Source of the DNA: Apostichopus parvimensis
Lineage: Eukaryota; Echinodermata; Holothuroidea; Aspidochirotida; Stichopodidae
Assembly: GCA_000934455.1 (NCBI GenBank)
Contig: KN890392.1
Coordinates: 4,253 to 34,851 of the forward strand
Length of the DNA stretch: 30,599 nt
Reading direction: 5' to 3'
In this document: one piece after another, positions 1 to 12,300 of the stretch
How positions within the stretch are numbered: position 1 is the stretch's first letter
How the letters are laid out: the number at the start of each line of letters is the position of its first letter
Translations under genes and position numbers: made by a program
Notes under the pieces: generated by a model
What the model was told of the DNA's origin: nothing
Databases searched by the model: none
What the model saw: only the letters and a program-made list of their open reading frames with translations

Positions 1-1244
1 TGACCTATATTGGAAATGGTATATGATGCTATTGTTTATTTCATTGTATTCAATTCTATTTCATCTCATCTGAAATTGGAGAGAAAATAAGTGAATAAGT
101 GAATCTAATTGTACGATGAGATAATATATTATTACACTATTATATTATAATATTATCGTACTATATATTGCAGCAATATATTATTGTACCATATATTGCA
201 TATCTTCTGGAACATTTCTAAGTTGTAACTGTTGTAAAGTATTTTGTAAAATGAAAACAAACGCATTGACCAGAGTGTTTAAGTCAAGTTGATTCATATA
301 TATGTCAAATATTAACGCGTTTAATGTTGTAAGTAAGATAAACATTGATTCAAGTTTAGGCACTACGTAAAACTGAATAATGTTAACAATTATAACCGTT
401 TTCGTTGATATGTTACTATTCTTTAAGATGAAAACAGTAATATCATCATCAAGTTCTTCGTTTCCTCAATAAAAACAAAATGAATGAACACAAATTAGGG
501 TCAGTTTTATTCAATGACTTTTTCGCTAGTTGTTAAAACCAGATACCTATTTATTAACTACTAATTGTGTTTACCAAAAATTAACAATCTCTGTCAATTG
601 ATTATTTCAAAGAGCGAGCAAAACCGACTTTATTTTATTAACGACAGCTAGATGCTATATTGCAAAGTTTATTGTGGTTTACCAACAAATAGCGGTCTGC
701 ATTTCCAAGAAAGCACGCTCGAATGATACGAATATGAAAACAAAATGTTTTGTATCAATCAAAGGAACACGTACTTATGTATGACCAGAGACGATGCTTC
801 AGATTTCAAAACAGTGAGGGAAGGTAATAACATGAAAAATTCGTCCTGTGTCACTGATTTGTCATCCTGGTTTGTATTGCCTCATTTCATTGCATCTGCA
901 ACTGTGCGCAATTACTGGGTGTCAGTACCCTGTATTATATTTTCTTCATTGCAACTATTTTCATGTGGAAATAGTGCCCCACATTTCTGCACGACTATTT
1001 ATTAGTCTGATCCCTGCTTCCTTCACCGCAAGTGTCCATCTACCTTCATCTTTAACAAACGAACTATTAGTTTCGTTGTTTTGAGAAGCTATGTTAACTG
1101 AACGAAGGATTACGCCATGCGTTACTGAAACAAATAATATTCTCATTGCCCTCTCATAATTTGGTATATGACTGATTAGTCTGCTTAATGACATCTGTCA
1201 GTCTTTTTAAAACATATACTGTGACTTTATTTCTAAGTACATCA
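1..1244. other. AT-rich flank without a supported gene
   Basis: I find no exon, RNA gene or element here. A palindromic AT run at 127-185 (repeated ATATTAT/ATATTGCA pieces) stands out. The short ORFs around 745-1194 overlap on both strands and show no recognisable domain. Confidence 0.6.
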
Positions 1245-1791
1245 GACTTTATTTTGAATCATCATATCATATCGGGCAAAAAACTTTTTTGATATGTACC
1301 CGATTTCAGTTATCAAATGTCAACATGAACTTTGGCTATAAGGGGCAGTTAACGATATCCCGAAGTGTTTTATTAAATAAATTACTATCAATTAAGGTGT
1401 ATATGAACTTTGTAATATGATATTACCAGTCGCTGAACGTGTCAACGGCTTTAGCTCATTTCAAGAAATTACTTATAGTTCATTAATTCCAGTATAAAAG
1501 AGGTAAGTGCTCGCTCTCTATTTTAAGCTTAATTAGAAACATCAACGCAGGTCACGAGGAATTATTTTCACGAAATGTGGCATTAATATAAGTTAATGTT
1601 GTAAATTATCACCATGCTTCAATTAATGTACAATACAGTGGATTTCAAATGAACCTAACGGTTGTTCTAAGTTGAAGCTAAAATACCAATTTTAAATCAC
1701 AAATGGGTTCGTTGTGTATTGTTTTACCTTACATTCTATTTTCAAATTAGGATGTATGGGTTGATCATATACAATGTTAGTAACAATAAGT
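1245..1791 (+). repeat. direct repeat pair 1, copy 1
   Basis: It is matched by 2079-2633 at an offset of about 834 bases. Shared anchors include ATCATATCATATCGGG, CATGAACTTTGGCTATAAGG, AAGTGCTCGCTCTCTA and GATGTATGGGTT. Small indels and substitutions show an old duplication. No coding frame is kept in either copy. Confidence 0.85.
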
Positions 1792-1900
1792 ATGGGTCAC
1801 TTCTTACACCAGCAATTGAGTGGAATATACAATAGCCAAATGATGGGTCAACTAGACCAAGAAAGTACTACGCAGATCAGTATTCGACTTAGCATTGTTA

Positions 1901-1967
1901 TTTGACCCGTAATTTGACCCGTAATTTGACCCGTAATTTGACCCGTAATTTGACCCGTAATTTGACC
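1901..1967 (+). repeat. 12-bp minisatellite, about 5.6 copies
   Basis: The unit TTTGACCCGTAA is repeated perfectly head to tail and ends in TTTGACC. It sits in the spacer between the two copies of direct repeat pair 1. Confidence 0.95.
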
Positions 1968-2078
1968 GAGGGGGTCGTAAAATCTTCACCATGTCAATTA
2001 GATAAATCATATCATATAGGCAAAACGAAGTTAAATTGCATGATTTTTCAAAAGTGCAATGTTGCGTAAGAGCGCAAC

Positions 2079-2633
2079 GACTTTAATTTGAAACATCATA
2101 TCATATCGGGTAAATGACTTTGTTGATATCTTCCTGATTTCAGTTACCAAACGTCAACATGAACTTTGGCTATAAGGGGGAGTTACGATATCCCGATGTG
2201 TTTTATTAAATAAATTACTATCAATTAAGGTGAATACGAACTTTGATATCTGCTATTACTAGTCGCTGAACGTGTCAACGGCATTAGCTCACTTCCAGAA
2301 GTGACTTATAGTTAATTAATTCCAGTACAAAAACAGTAAGTGCTCGCTCTCTATATTAAGTTAATTTAGAAACATCGACGCAGATTATGAGGAATATGGC
2401 ATTAATATAAGTTAATGTTGTAAATTATCATCATGCTTTAATTAATGTGCAATACAGTAGGATTTCGAATGAACCTTTCGGTTGTTCTAAATTGTAGCTA
2501 AAATACCAATTTATATTACAAATGGATTCGTGAAGGTGTAAATAAAAGCCTGTTTGTGGAGTATTTTTTTTAACTTACATTCCTTTTTAACTATGATGTA
2601 TGGGTTCATCATATACGGTAGTAACAATTAGTA
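2079..2633 (+). repeat. direct repeat pair 1, copy 2
   Basis: Diverged second copy of 1245-1791, in the same orientation. A short additional match (ATCATATCATAT followed by AGGCAAAACG) near 2008 suggests a third, truncated fragment between them. Confidence 0.85.
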
Positions 2634-5000
2634 CAACTCCTTGCTGCTGAGATAAAATATCCTTGAATTAGCTTTGTAGTGACCAAGATCCTGGGTAAGG
2701 AATATCTGAGAACTATATTATGAAAAGTGGTGTGTACAGAATTCAAAGGTGTCGAGTGAAAGGAAAAAGTCTAAGTTATCCCCACATGTTTAGATAGGGG
2801 CGTGAACGTTTGTAGGAGGGCAACGGCGAATCAAATATTTCATAAGTTAGGTGTGAGTGCAGCCCATTGAAGTCGTTGAAGCCGATTGCGATGTAGGGGA
2901 TCTAGTGATCCTTGTCTAGACAAACAAAATAAAGGTTTATAATTAAATTGTGCATCGTGAGGAGTATTTTGGTTATTCATTAAGTATTATATTAGGGATA
3001 AGCTAACGTTTGTTTGCGGTTGAAAAAGGTTTACGTGGAAGAGAATTTCAATGATTTATTTCCCACAGATTGGCGGTTTTTGCTACTACGGTTTGTACCC
3101 CCAGCTACTCTTATTTGCACCCGTCACTGCTTATGAATGTAACCGGGAACGAATCTATAAATAAATATGACCACAGTATTATATGTAATAGAAATAGCTA
3201 ACGTAACAGTCTATTTCACTTATTGATGAATAACAGGAACACATAGGCATAGTATGGATAAGTAAAACACGAAGTAGAAGAAACAGGTATCGATATCTGC
3301 TGTAAAGATGTAGTGACTGTTGATCGTTAACACCACGGCCCTGATTAAAGAGCCATTTTCAAGTCTTTGTTATTGATGCAGGACCCTCAAATTAGGAAAT
3401 GTTGTTGTGTTCATCACAAGTCTCATATTTGATTCAACAACATGTCGTCACTTACAATGATCACAAGAGAGAAGTTATAAACGCGGCTTTGGATCACAAG
3501 GGAGAAGTTATAAACAACACTTTCTTGTGAATTTAGTAACTAAAATGGCAATTAAGAAGTACTCGGATGAAACAGTACTCGTAGTTGGTACTCGGATTAT
3601 AATATGCTGTTCTTGGACACTGATACTCGGTACTCGAATCGCATAAGAACATTACTTGAACCTTGAACTCTCAGAAGTACTTGTTACTCGGACTACATCA
3701 TTGCATGTCACAAAAAGTAATTCCCTACATTGAAAAGTTAATGCTTTCAATCGATAATATATTACAAAAGTAATAACATTACAATATCAAAATAGGTAAC
3801 ACAATGTTACTTTATATCTTTATTCATTTGTTTTAAGACATGTTTTCGTTATACGCTGCATTAGTTTTGGGTTTGTTGAATCTTCTCTCAAATGTTGACG
3901 TTGTACGTTACTGTAAAAAGTTAATCATGATTTATATTTTGTGAAGCACAGTGCATCTGGAATTGTCAATATTCCGATGTTCCAAAATATATATCAACTG
4001 ATTATTCATTGCGATATAACATGTTTTTAAAGCATTTATATACGTTTCAAGTAAAAGACTCAAACTTCAAATAGCTAGTTTCTTAAGCAGCTTCACAAAT
4101 TGCATATTGACATAATACAGATCCGTCTTTTACTTCGCTAGCTAATCGTATTGAATTTGAACGTGCATTTAGACATGTAGTGACTTGTTAGTTTAGTTGC
4201 AAATTATGATAAACAATCTTCAAGATCTCTTTATCTTCATGATAAAAATATGAAGAGTAAATAATATATCTACCAGACGACCGAAAGTACATATGAACTT
4301 TTTTGATTCCAACTTTATCAAACAATATAGTTGGTAGTTGTTTTCGCAAACGCTGTAACTCTGTTAATCGTGTGGATGATGTGTTATATCATTATTTTAT
4401 GGAACTGTAATGTCGGATTTTTTTGTTTTTCCTAATAGCCCCCAATTTGACTGCAGTCTTGTTTTTATTCATAATTCTGTTCCCAGAACTATAACAATGT
4501 CAGTTTTGCTACGTTTGCTGTTTAAATGTTTTATGATTTGTCAGCTAAACTAGATGCTTCTCACTTGTAACAATTTTAAACAGACCATGGATTGATCCCT
4601 AATTAAACACCTAAAGTGAACAACCAACCTCTGTAATAAACATGGTACGCTGTAGTTCACGTTAAGAATCATAGGTACATGGACCACTGCTTCTATTACA
4701 CAGGGTGCCAGGTACGAAAATAAAACATTCGAATGATAATGTTTACGGAATGATAATTATATACACTATAATCCTTGTTAAAGTCATATGATGGAAGCAA
4801 GGAATTTTATAATGATATAAATTTACAACATATGTAATTTCACGTCAACACTTGTATTATATACTACATCACCATTTACTAAAGAAAGAGCGCATATGCA
4901 ACTAGACCCTTATCCATTTGGTTTAGGGGGTACGCCTCTTCCTCGGTTCTACTTCCGCAAAACAAAAAGGAAAGTAGCTATCAGTAAACCATTGCGCGCA
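2634..5000. other. AT-rich flank, no gene seen
   Basis: Only a 24-bp tandem pair at 3459-3482 and 3492-3515 (GATCACAAG(A/G)GAGAAGTTA...) and scattered ACTCGG words at 3560-3690 stand out. No exon with recognisable protein homology was found on either strand. Confidence 0.5.
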
Positions 5001-5490
5001 TATAACTGAGAATGTTAATTGAAGATATGGTGGTAATGTAAAGTAATGTACATTTGCATCAAGAGCACCTTAACTAATGATACATGATATAACTCATAGA
5101 TTGCCCTGATTTATAGCCTGGATATGCCACAAATGCAGAACAGCTTATCAATCCCCAGGAAATTCCATCTCGTTTTTAAATCCGTGATTCACCCTGTTTT
5201 AAATCCTTATTACTTTTATTGTTTTAATCACCCGTGTGTAATGAACTGCATTAAGCTGTTATTCTACGATTAACTGCGAATGTTAATTGAAGATCTGGTG
5301 ATAATATAAAGTAACGTACATTTGCATCAAGTGCACCTTACCTAATATTACATGATATAATTGATAGTAATATAAAGTAACGTACATTTGCATCAAGTGC
5401 ACCTTACCTAATAATACATGATATAATTGGTGGTGTATAAAAAAAATGTACATCAATTACACCTTACCTAATGATATACATTATATAATT
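5001..5490 (+). repeat. locally repeated block, four diverged copies
   Basis: Copy 1 at about 5001-5093 recurs at about 5269-5366. The core AATATAAAGTAACGTACA then repeats 66 bases later (5368-5430), and a degenerate fourth copy follows to 5490. The shared word order is GTACATTTGCATCAAG, CACCTTACCTAAT, ACATGATATAATT. The middle two copies are the most alike, so the 66-bp step is the youngest. Confidence 0.85.
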
Positions 5491-6190
5491 AAATAACGTC
5501 GCGTTATGGATGGTAGGGTCTTGTGTAAACTATTCAACTTTATTTCCATCAAAGTTTACAAAACACGCTGCTGCTTACACACCTTTTGTTAGTATTGGCA
5601 CAAAATAAAACTGTGGTAAGGAATTTTGGCAATACAATTTGGTTTAAGTATTACAATTTTAGATTACTCAAAATCACATGTCAACAGTATAATTATATTC
5701 TACAGGGCCATTAATAAAATCATACCCAGTAAGTCAAATGTTAGATCACATTTTCCTATTTGTTATCCTGTTATATATCCAGATAGCGTGTATTTGAATA
5801 AATGCCAATCACGATAGGACATGGACATTTAGCAGGTAATTAAACGATATTGACTACACCAGGTTCCTGATTTACTGGTTTCCTGTAAACACCAGGGTAT
5901 TTTAATAGCCATTGCATAAAATGACCAGTCAAACACCCAAAATACAACCACTTCTCACATTGAGACCGAAGAGAACGAATTATTTAATGGATTTCCTGGA
6001 TTTTATTAACAACTTTGTTTTTGGAAAGGCTACAACTAATTCCTCTTAACACCAAACAGTATTTCATACACACGGCGTACTAAAGTGTTAAATTTCGTAA
6101 CAATTCATGTTGATTCTAGTTGGTTGTTATAGTCTGTTTACTCTTCGTGTACTTAAGCACAGATCATCGAAGAGGACAAGAAAATCGACA
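5491..6190. other. presumed promoter-proximal region of the NLR gene, no motif called
   Basis: This unique AT-rich sequence precedes exon 1. I see no convincing TATA box with an initiator or other named element. A short ORF at 5626-5817 has no recognisable domain. Confidence 0.4.
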
Positions 6191-6226
6191 ATGAATGCCG
6201 CAACATTAATCTCAACAACAAATTGA
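6191..6226 (+). promoter_or_regulatory. possible upstream ORFs in the NLR 5' leader
   Basis: An 11-codon ORF starts at an ATG with A at -3 and ends at TGA 6224-6226. A second, overlapping four-codon ORF starts at 6195 and stops at 6207-6209. Both precede the exon 1 ATG at 6258. If the transcript begins upstream of 6191 they could lower translation of the receptor. The transcription start is not known. Confidence 0.3.
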
Positions 6227-6257
6227 CAGTTATTGGCCTTGTTTAAAGTCTATTGAA

Positions 6258-6336
6258 ATGCCAGGTAAAAAGAAAGCCGTTCGGAGAAAGAAACAGCCCA
6301 CTCACAAAGGAACGGCGTCAGTACTAACATTAGCAG
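6258..6336 (+). CDS. NLR exon 1, basic N-terminus
   Basis: The ATG opens 26 codons rich in Lys and Arg (MPGKKKAVRRKKQ...) and ends with a single G before a GTATGT donor at 6337. This phase-1 end fits exon 2, where G plus AA makes Glu27. The frame is closed upstream by TAA at 6207-6209 with no in-frame ATG between, so this ATG is the natural start unless a further exon splices in. The start context has G at -3, moderate only. The segment carries no known domain; the basic run could be a nuclear localisation or lipid-contact patch, or the juxtamembrane part of a longer receptor if upstream exons exist outside the window. Confidence 0.65.
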
Positions 6337-9300
6337 GTATGTGACACATTCACTGTATTGTTATATTCTTTAGCATACGCATTATACAACGGAGGAAAAA
6401 CAACATGGATAGAAAAGTGCAACTAACCAACACCCCTTTCTGTAGTACCAATATAACTACCGTCACTGCTGTTCTTAAAGTTGACACACCTTCAATGTGA
6501 CTTTAAAGATACAGACCCAAGCATCATCGTTGGTGTATATGTCAGGTATAACCCACCTAAATAGTTCAGTTGGAAGATATCCCAATTTAAAATTAGTGTT
6601 TGGGAGCTGTCATTTTGAAAATGTGTAAAATCAATGCCACTGGGATCTGAATCCGTTTATTCCTCTATAAAAAAAACACATTAATGTTGAGTTATTTTTC
6701 GAATAGATTAAATGTTTCTTGATAATTGCTATTGACAGCTGCCTCTTTCACATATAATAATTGTATTGTCTTGGTTTAAATCTCATTAAGCTAATATGAA
6801 CTGTTTCCCTGGGGTAAGATATTGTCTTTTGAATGGTCCGAGTTGTAAATAACATGAAGGGACAGAAACATCGGAACATATAAAAGACAGGCGAAACGAC
6901 TGATATCTTACCGACATTAGTCCCCAACCCACACACCCCTTACCCTCTTACGTTTCGTTATGATTACATGTAATGGAAACACTTACAGCTTTAGCGACAT
7001 CAATGAATTCGTTTGAAGAAAATTGAAATAATGCCTTGATTGCTAAGTACTTGTCATTAGGAGAAAAATAGAACATTCAAGCTTCATTGGATAATGACAA
7101 ATACTCAAGAGAGCCAAGCGTGTGAGCCATAATTATGTTGTTACAGACCCTATCTTTGGTCCATGAAAACTTTATGTATCACACAAGTATTTTAATAAAG
7201 TGTATTTTATGAGCTGACCTAGAGTAAAAAAACATGAATGAAACGTGACTTACCTGGTATTGACATGTAATGAGGTGTTAGGGAAACAAATAACGTCTTG
7301 TATAGTTACGACATATCTCACACAGAAATCTAATAGTGTATAAACAATCAGATATCAGCACTGAGCGACATGACTTTATGACTAGTTCACTGTGCTGACA
7401 ATGTTCCTATTATAGTGACTCTAACAGTGACTACAAATTAGGAAAGTGTTCAATAAATTCTTAAAATTCTATAAATTCTATATGCACGATAAGTATAGTA
7501 AACAATACATGACTAATTTTTGGTGCTGATTTTTTTGTTTATATAAAAAAAAACAGAAACATATATTAGAAATTCCTTTATAAATTTTCTCAGCATCACG
7601 TTTACCTGCTTGTTTTGACTAAATTAATGTTTTAATATTTTCTTACCAGAAAAGAAGTGCATACTTCTAAATTCGCTAAAGACTGCTTACAAGAAACAGT
7701 ATGACGCATTACAACCAATTCCCTACATAAAGGACAGACTATATTGTGTAGATAGGGTTTTTGTTGAGGGAGGTATCGAACACGTCCTAGAAACTCAGTC
7801 CAAAAACTCACAGAAAGAACGTTTGAGCTCGTATAAAGACGTTTTTACTGATTCAAGTTCACGGTCATATACTAGGCGTATTGTGAAGGGTGAAGCTGGA
7901 TACGGTAAATCAACTCTGACCCTCCAGCTAGCTTATGACTGGTGTAATGATGTCCAGGATTCTCCTGTCTCTGAAGCGGATGTACTCATTCTTCTGAAAC
8001 TTAGACAGTTGGGTAATGTGAGATCAATCTATAAAGCTATCAAAGTGATATTATTGTCAAGTGAGCTCCGCTTAAATTCCAAAGACATTAAAGATATTCT
8101 GCAACGATGCAATACAGTCAAAATAATTCTGGACGGCTTTGACGAATATCCAAATAGAGAAACAAGTAATCGAAGTGATATCTGGCACATCATTAAATCC
8201 AATTTGTTTGAAACATATGATGTAACTTTGACAACTAGGTTTATACCAACGGACTTCGAAAGGTCATCACCGAAACGACTGGAATTAATTGGGTTTGACC
8301 AAACAGCGCGTGACCAGTATATTCGCAAGGCTATTACAGGTGAAAATAACGAAAATGCTGTTGATAAAATCAAGCGAGGATTGCGAGAAAACCCAATCCT
8401 TGATGACATTTGTCAAGTACCTCTGTTCTTTGTTACGTTCGCTCACATGACTCATGAACGAGACGACTTTCGGAAATTTAAGTCGGTATCGGACTTTTTC
8501 GTATACATGTTAAAATGTTTCCATAGTCACGCTAGAAACAAGGCATATGACCACAATGTAGTTAGCTACTCTATCGAATATGAAATTAATCACGTTGAAC
8601 TGGATAAAGTAGCATTTGAGGGTCTGAACAAAGAAAACCAGCAGATTACATGGAATAAAAAACAGCTCTGTAAGAGACTTGGTAAGCAGTTTTATGATCT
8701 GTATATCCGTGTGGGTATATTAGTAGAGGAGGAAATACTTGAAGATTCAAACAGAGTAACTTCTAGCGGGGAAATCAAGACAAATACTGAAGTAAGATTC
8801 TACCATAAAATATTCTGTGAATGGTATGCGTCGTTTAGGTTGGCGATTGTCACTGCAAATGCTAGAAATGCGTTTGAACAAGAACAGATTCTAGGTAAGA
8901 TGGATCCATTTGACCTCCAGTATGTATTTCGATTCGCATGTGGAGTAAGCCATTCAGCTGCGAATAAAATCATCGAACATTTGAAAAAGAAAAAGGATTG
9001 TGATAAGTTTGCAATTCTGTGCATCTTGGAACAAAAAGGAGACATTGAGGAGATCAGGAAGACTGTTACAGAGCTCTGTTCTAAGAGGGTTATTATCGAA
9101 AAAGATGACAGCAAGTTACTACAGAGGTCTACCGTACAGCTGCTACAGATAGCATCAAGTCATGACGTAAGTATTATCGAGGATCCACATTCGATACTAT
9201 TATATGATTTATTATTGTCTTTTTTTTAATTCTTGACAAACTTCCTGATGTACCTCAGTTCTATGATATAAGCTACAATCTTACCACAAACCACACTATA

Positions 9301-12300
9301 ATAAAGTAGTAATAATTTCCCTTATGCATAATACCGATGCAATATAATGTAGTATAAATATAAATAAAATGTTATAATGATTTGTAATATATTATGTAGA
9401 TTGTTATTTGTCACTTTTAGCATATTACAGTACAATTTACGGCTCATATATGTTAAATAATGCAATATGCTTGCTGTGTCGCTATGAGAAAATTTATGAC
9501 TGAATTATATGTTACCAGTCCTACTTAATTCATTGATAATCCATTAATCTGACCTTTAAACTAAACCTTTAAATACTGCTTTATAATAGCTATTGATAAT
9601 TACAGGCCAATATGCCATTTTAAAAACTCCCACTTTCTTTGACATCTATCGCTATGAAGTTGGTGTTTTTATATTTAACCCAGTACATGGCTCCATTCCA
9701 TTTCTCTCGTTCATATATTTTTTTTAAATTGTCATTGTACTACATACTCTTATGATGTCCTCGTTCCCGCGCTAAACTGTCTATGTACCCTAGAATAGGC
9801 TTCTCTCTTTCTGTTTCCTATTGGTATTGTCTCCTTTGTTTGTTCCTGTCACTTTTGTTATACTGTTACCTTTACGTATTATGCTAAACCGAGTTTCTGT
9901 TGTATTCCTACTCATTGTAATTTCTTTATTGAACTTACTAAATGTATAAGAAAGTGTACCTCAGTATTCTCCCGCGGACGAATCTTAAGTAATTTGTAGT
10001 AAGCAGGTACTATGCTTAGTCATTCGTGTTACGTAGCTAGCTTGTCATTTAAGGAGGGCAGTATACAAACACGTACTACATTTCTTTCTGAAATCATTAT
10101 TGACGAACACAACTGTTAAAGTAGACTTTCCTGGTATGGTAAGTCACACATTACTCCGATACAACCATTTCCCTCTTCCTTCCAGTGATTCAAAAAGCAT
10201 CCATGGGTGGGGATGGGGGGGGGGGGTAGGGGTGCACAAAATTCAAGGTTCAGTGGGATTTGTGGCTAACCACACTACATAAAAACGTCCCGACAACTAT
10301 CGATGCAATAAAGCGGACAATTATTCATTGAAGTTTCTGTAATCATATTTAAAAAAAAGTGAAGCAGTTTACATAACAGAAATGGCACTCTCAAAAACAG
10401 GGCACTTTAAATGTCAAATAGAACTAAAGGTACTATTTCATTAATGCCATGAATCTAATGTAAACGAAACACAATATTTAGGGTATTTGCTCTGTTTAAT
10501 TGCTATCATGGTTAGATTGACCTCTTTCTGTTTTCTGAGTCTGTAAGTTAATCAATGACATATATAACGAGGGGTAAATATAGCTGGAAACGAACAGAGA
10601 CGCACACTATCTAGTTTAGAATATTAACATTTCCCGGTCAATCTCTAAGACAAATTTTTGGAGTGCGCCCCCATATTATATTAACTGTTTCCTCGATCCA
10701 AACACTGTTGTTTATGTTTGAATTGATCGGATCGGCTACACAGTATTTGGCTTCCATCTCCAGTAGACGTTTCTTCCTGTCAGCAGCATTCGTAGGTTAC
10801 GTTTCTCAATGATTATCTTAATTCAATATTACATTATTCATAAATATTTCGTTCTCAAAAGGTTAACTCGGACAAGTTACGATAACCTATTCACCGCTCA
10901 GTAGACTAGTATTCACTCATATATAACACCTGTTCAATCGAAGCATTAACACTACTACAATAACGTACGCAGATGGTATGTCAGCCATTCAACCTGCCGC
11001 GTCAATACAGGCGCATCGTCCATTACAACATAACGGTGTTTTGTCTGTTGAAAACGGAGCTTTTATTTGGACATACGCAGTTAGGATATGTCAAGCCTAG
11101 GCCTATAAGTTTATCACCGCTTTAGGATATTACCCTACCAAAACAATCCTGCTTTTAAGCCAGGTAAGCTTAATTATAGTACTGCAACTTATGTAGACCA
11201 ATTTTGGATGGTTAGGCCTAGACCTAGTACTAGTACTAGTAACAGGTTCGTTTATTTCTGTAAAGATATGCTAGGACTTACCACTGGCAGCCAAACATGG
11301 CTGTAGGCTAATTTAAATGGCATATGTTAAGGAATATAACTGTTTTTATGATATTCATTAATTCGACACTAATTCATACGTATAGAGACCGAGTAACAGA
11401 TCAGTAGGCCCTAATCCAATCAGACATGCCGAGAGCCGAGTTAGCCCTGGTACTGGTAGTGATAATGGATATGATTTCGTTGTGCGGTCACATTGAGAGT
11501 GGTAGTGGTACATGGATTGGGATAATGTCGCTCACGTATAGTAAAGATATTTACTGTAGCATTTATGATGCTGTAATATATTGTAACATTTGCAGCTGTA
11601 CAATAAGCTTTTACGCGGTAAAGAATTAGCCTACAACAAACATTTTTGATAGAATATCATATACATGGAACTTTTTTTACAGTTATAAAAACAAAATATA
11701 ATATAAACTCGCGTCTGACTATAGTTTACGTGGCGGTAGCTTGTAGGCGGTTCATGCGGGTTCGTGTCGGTTGTATTTACCCTGCATGTATCGGAACGAA
11801 AAGTTCGTTCTTGCGATAACTGTATGTAGTTTTGAGGCCTGATTAACCGCGTTAATGCTAATGTGATGATCCATGAGTGTACAGAGTAGGGAACGAGAAA
11901 CGGGGAAAATAATAGAAACTTTCATTTGTTCAACTATCATGTAATGCAAAAACACAACTTATCTCTTACCATGTTCTCATGCAAGACTGGTACAGATGAG
12001 TTAACCCAGAAAGATATAAAGAGAATCAAAACAAAGGACTGTTTACATGTTCTAAACCATTAATATCATATGTTAGGTGTAGCGAATGGGTTTTCTTATC
12101 AGGTATAGATATCTCCCAGCCGTTACAGTGATTGTTTGTTTGTTATGTAAATTTTGTTCGGGCAGAAGGAGGGGGATGGGTGGTGGATAATGCTGTACGT
12201 GATGTAGTATAGGCTCAGCTGAATTACTGCTCTAGAGTAGACACGACAAAGAATTAGCTTACAACAAACATTGCATAGACAAATTCATAGGCGTGGAATG

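Noticed and set aside
745..1194. Three overlapping ORFs of 77-86 codons on both strands
   Set aside because: No recognisable domain and mutually overlapping frames; ORFs of this size are expected by chance.
1901..1967. CRISPR-like array
   Set aside because: Contiguous 12-bp units with no spacers; an ordinary minisatellite in a eukaryotic genome.
8029..9114. Minus-strand ORFs of 126 and 104 codons
   Set aside because: They are shadows of the NACHT exon, whose plus-strand frame carries the conserved motifs.
7823..9229. TTG at 7823 as start and TAA at 9227-9229 as end of a single-exon gene
   Set aside because: The frame continues upstream to a good acceptor at 7649 and a consensus donor lies at 9167; homology of the last 40 codons to exon 6 ends exactly at that donor. 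The unspliced end is kept only as a possible isoform.
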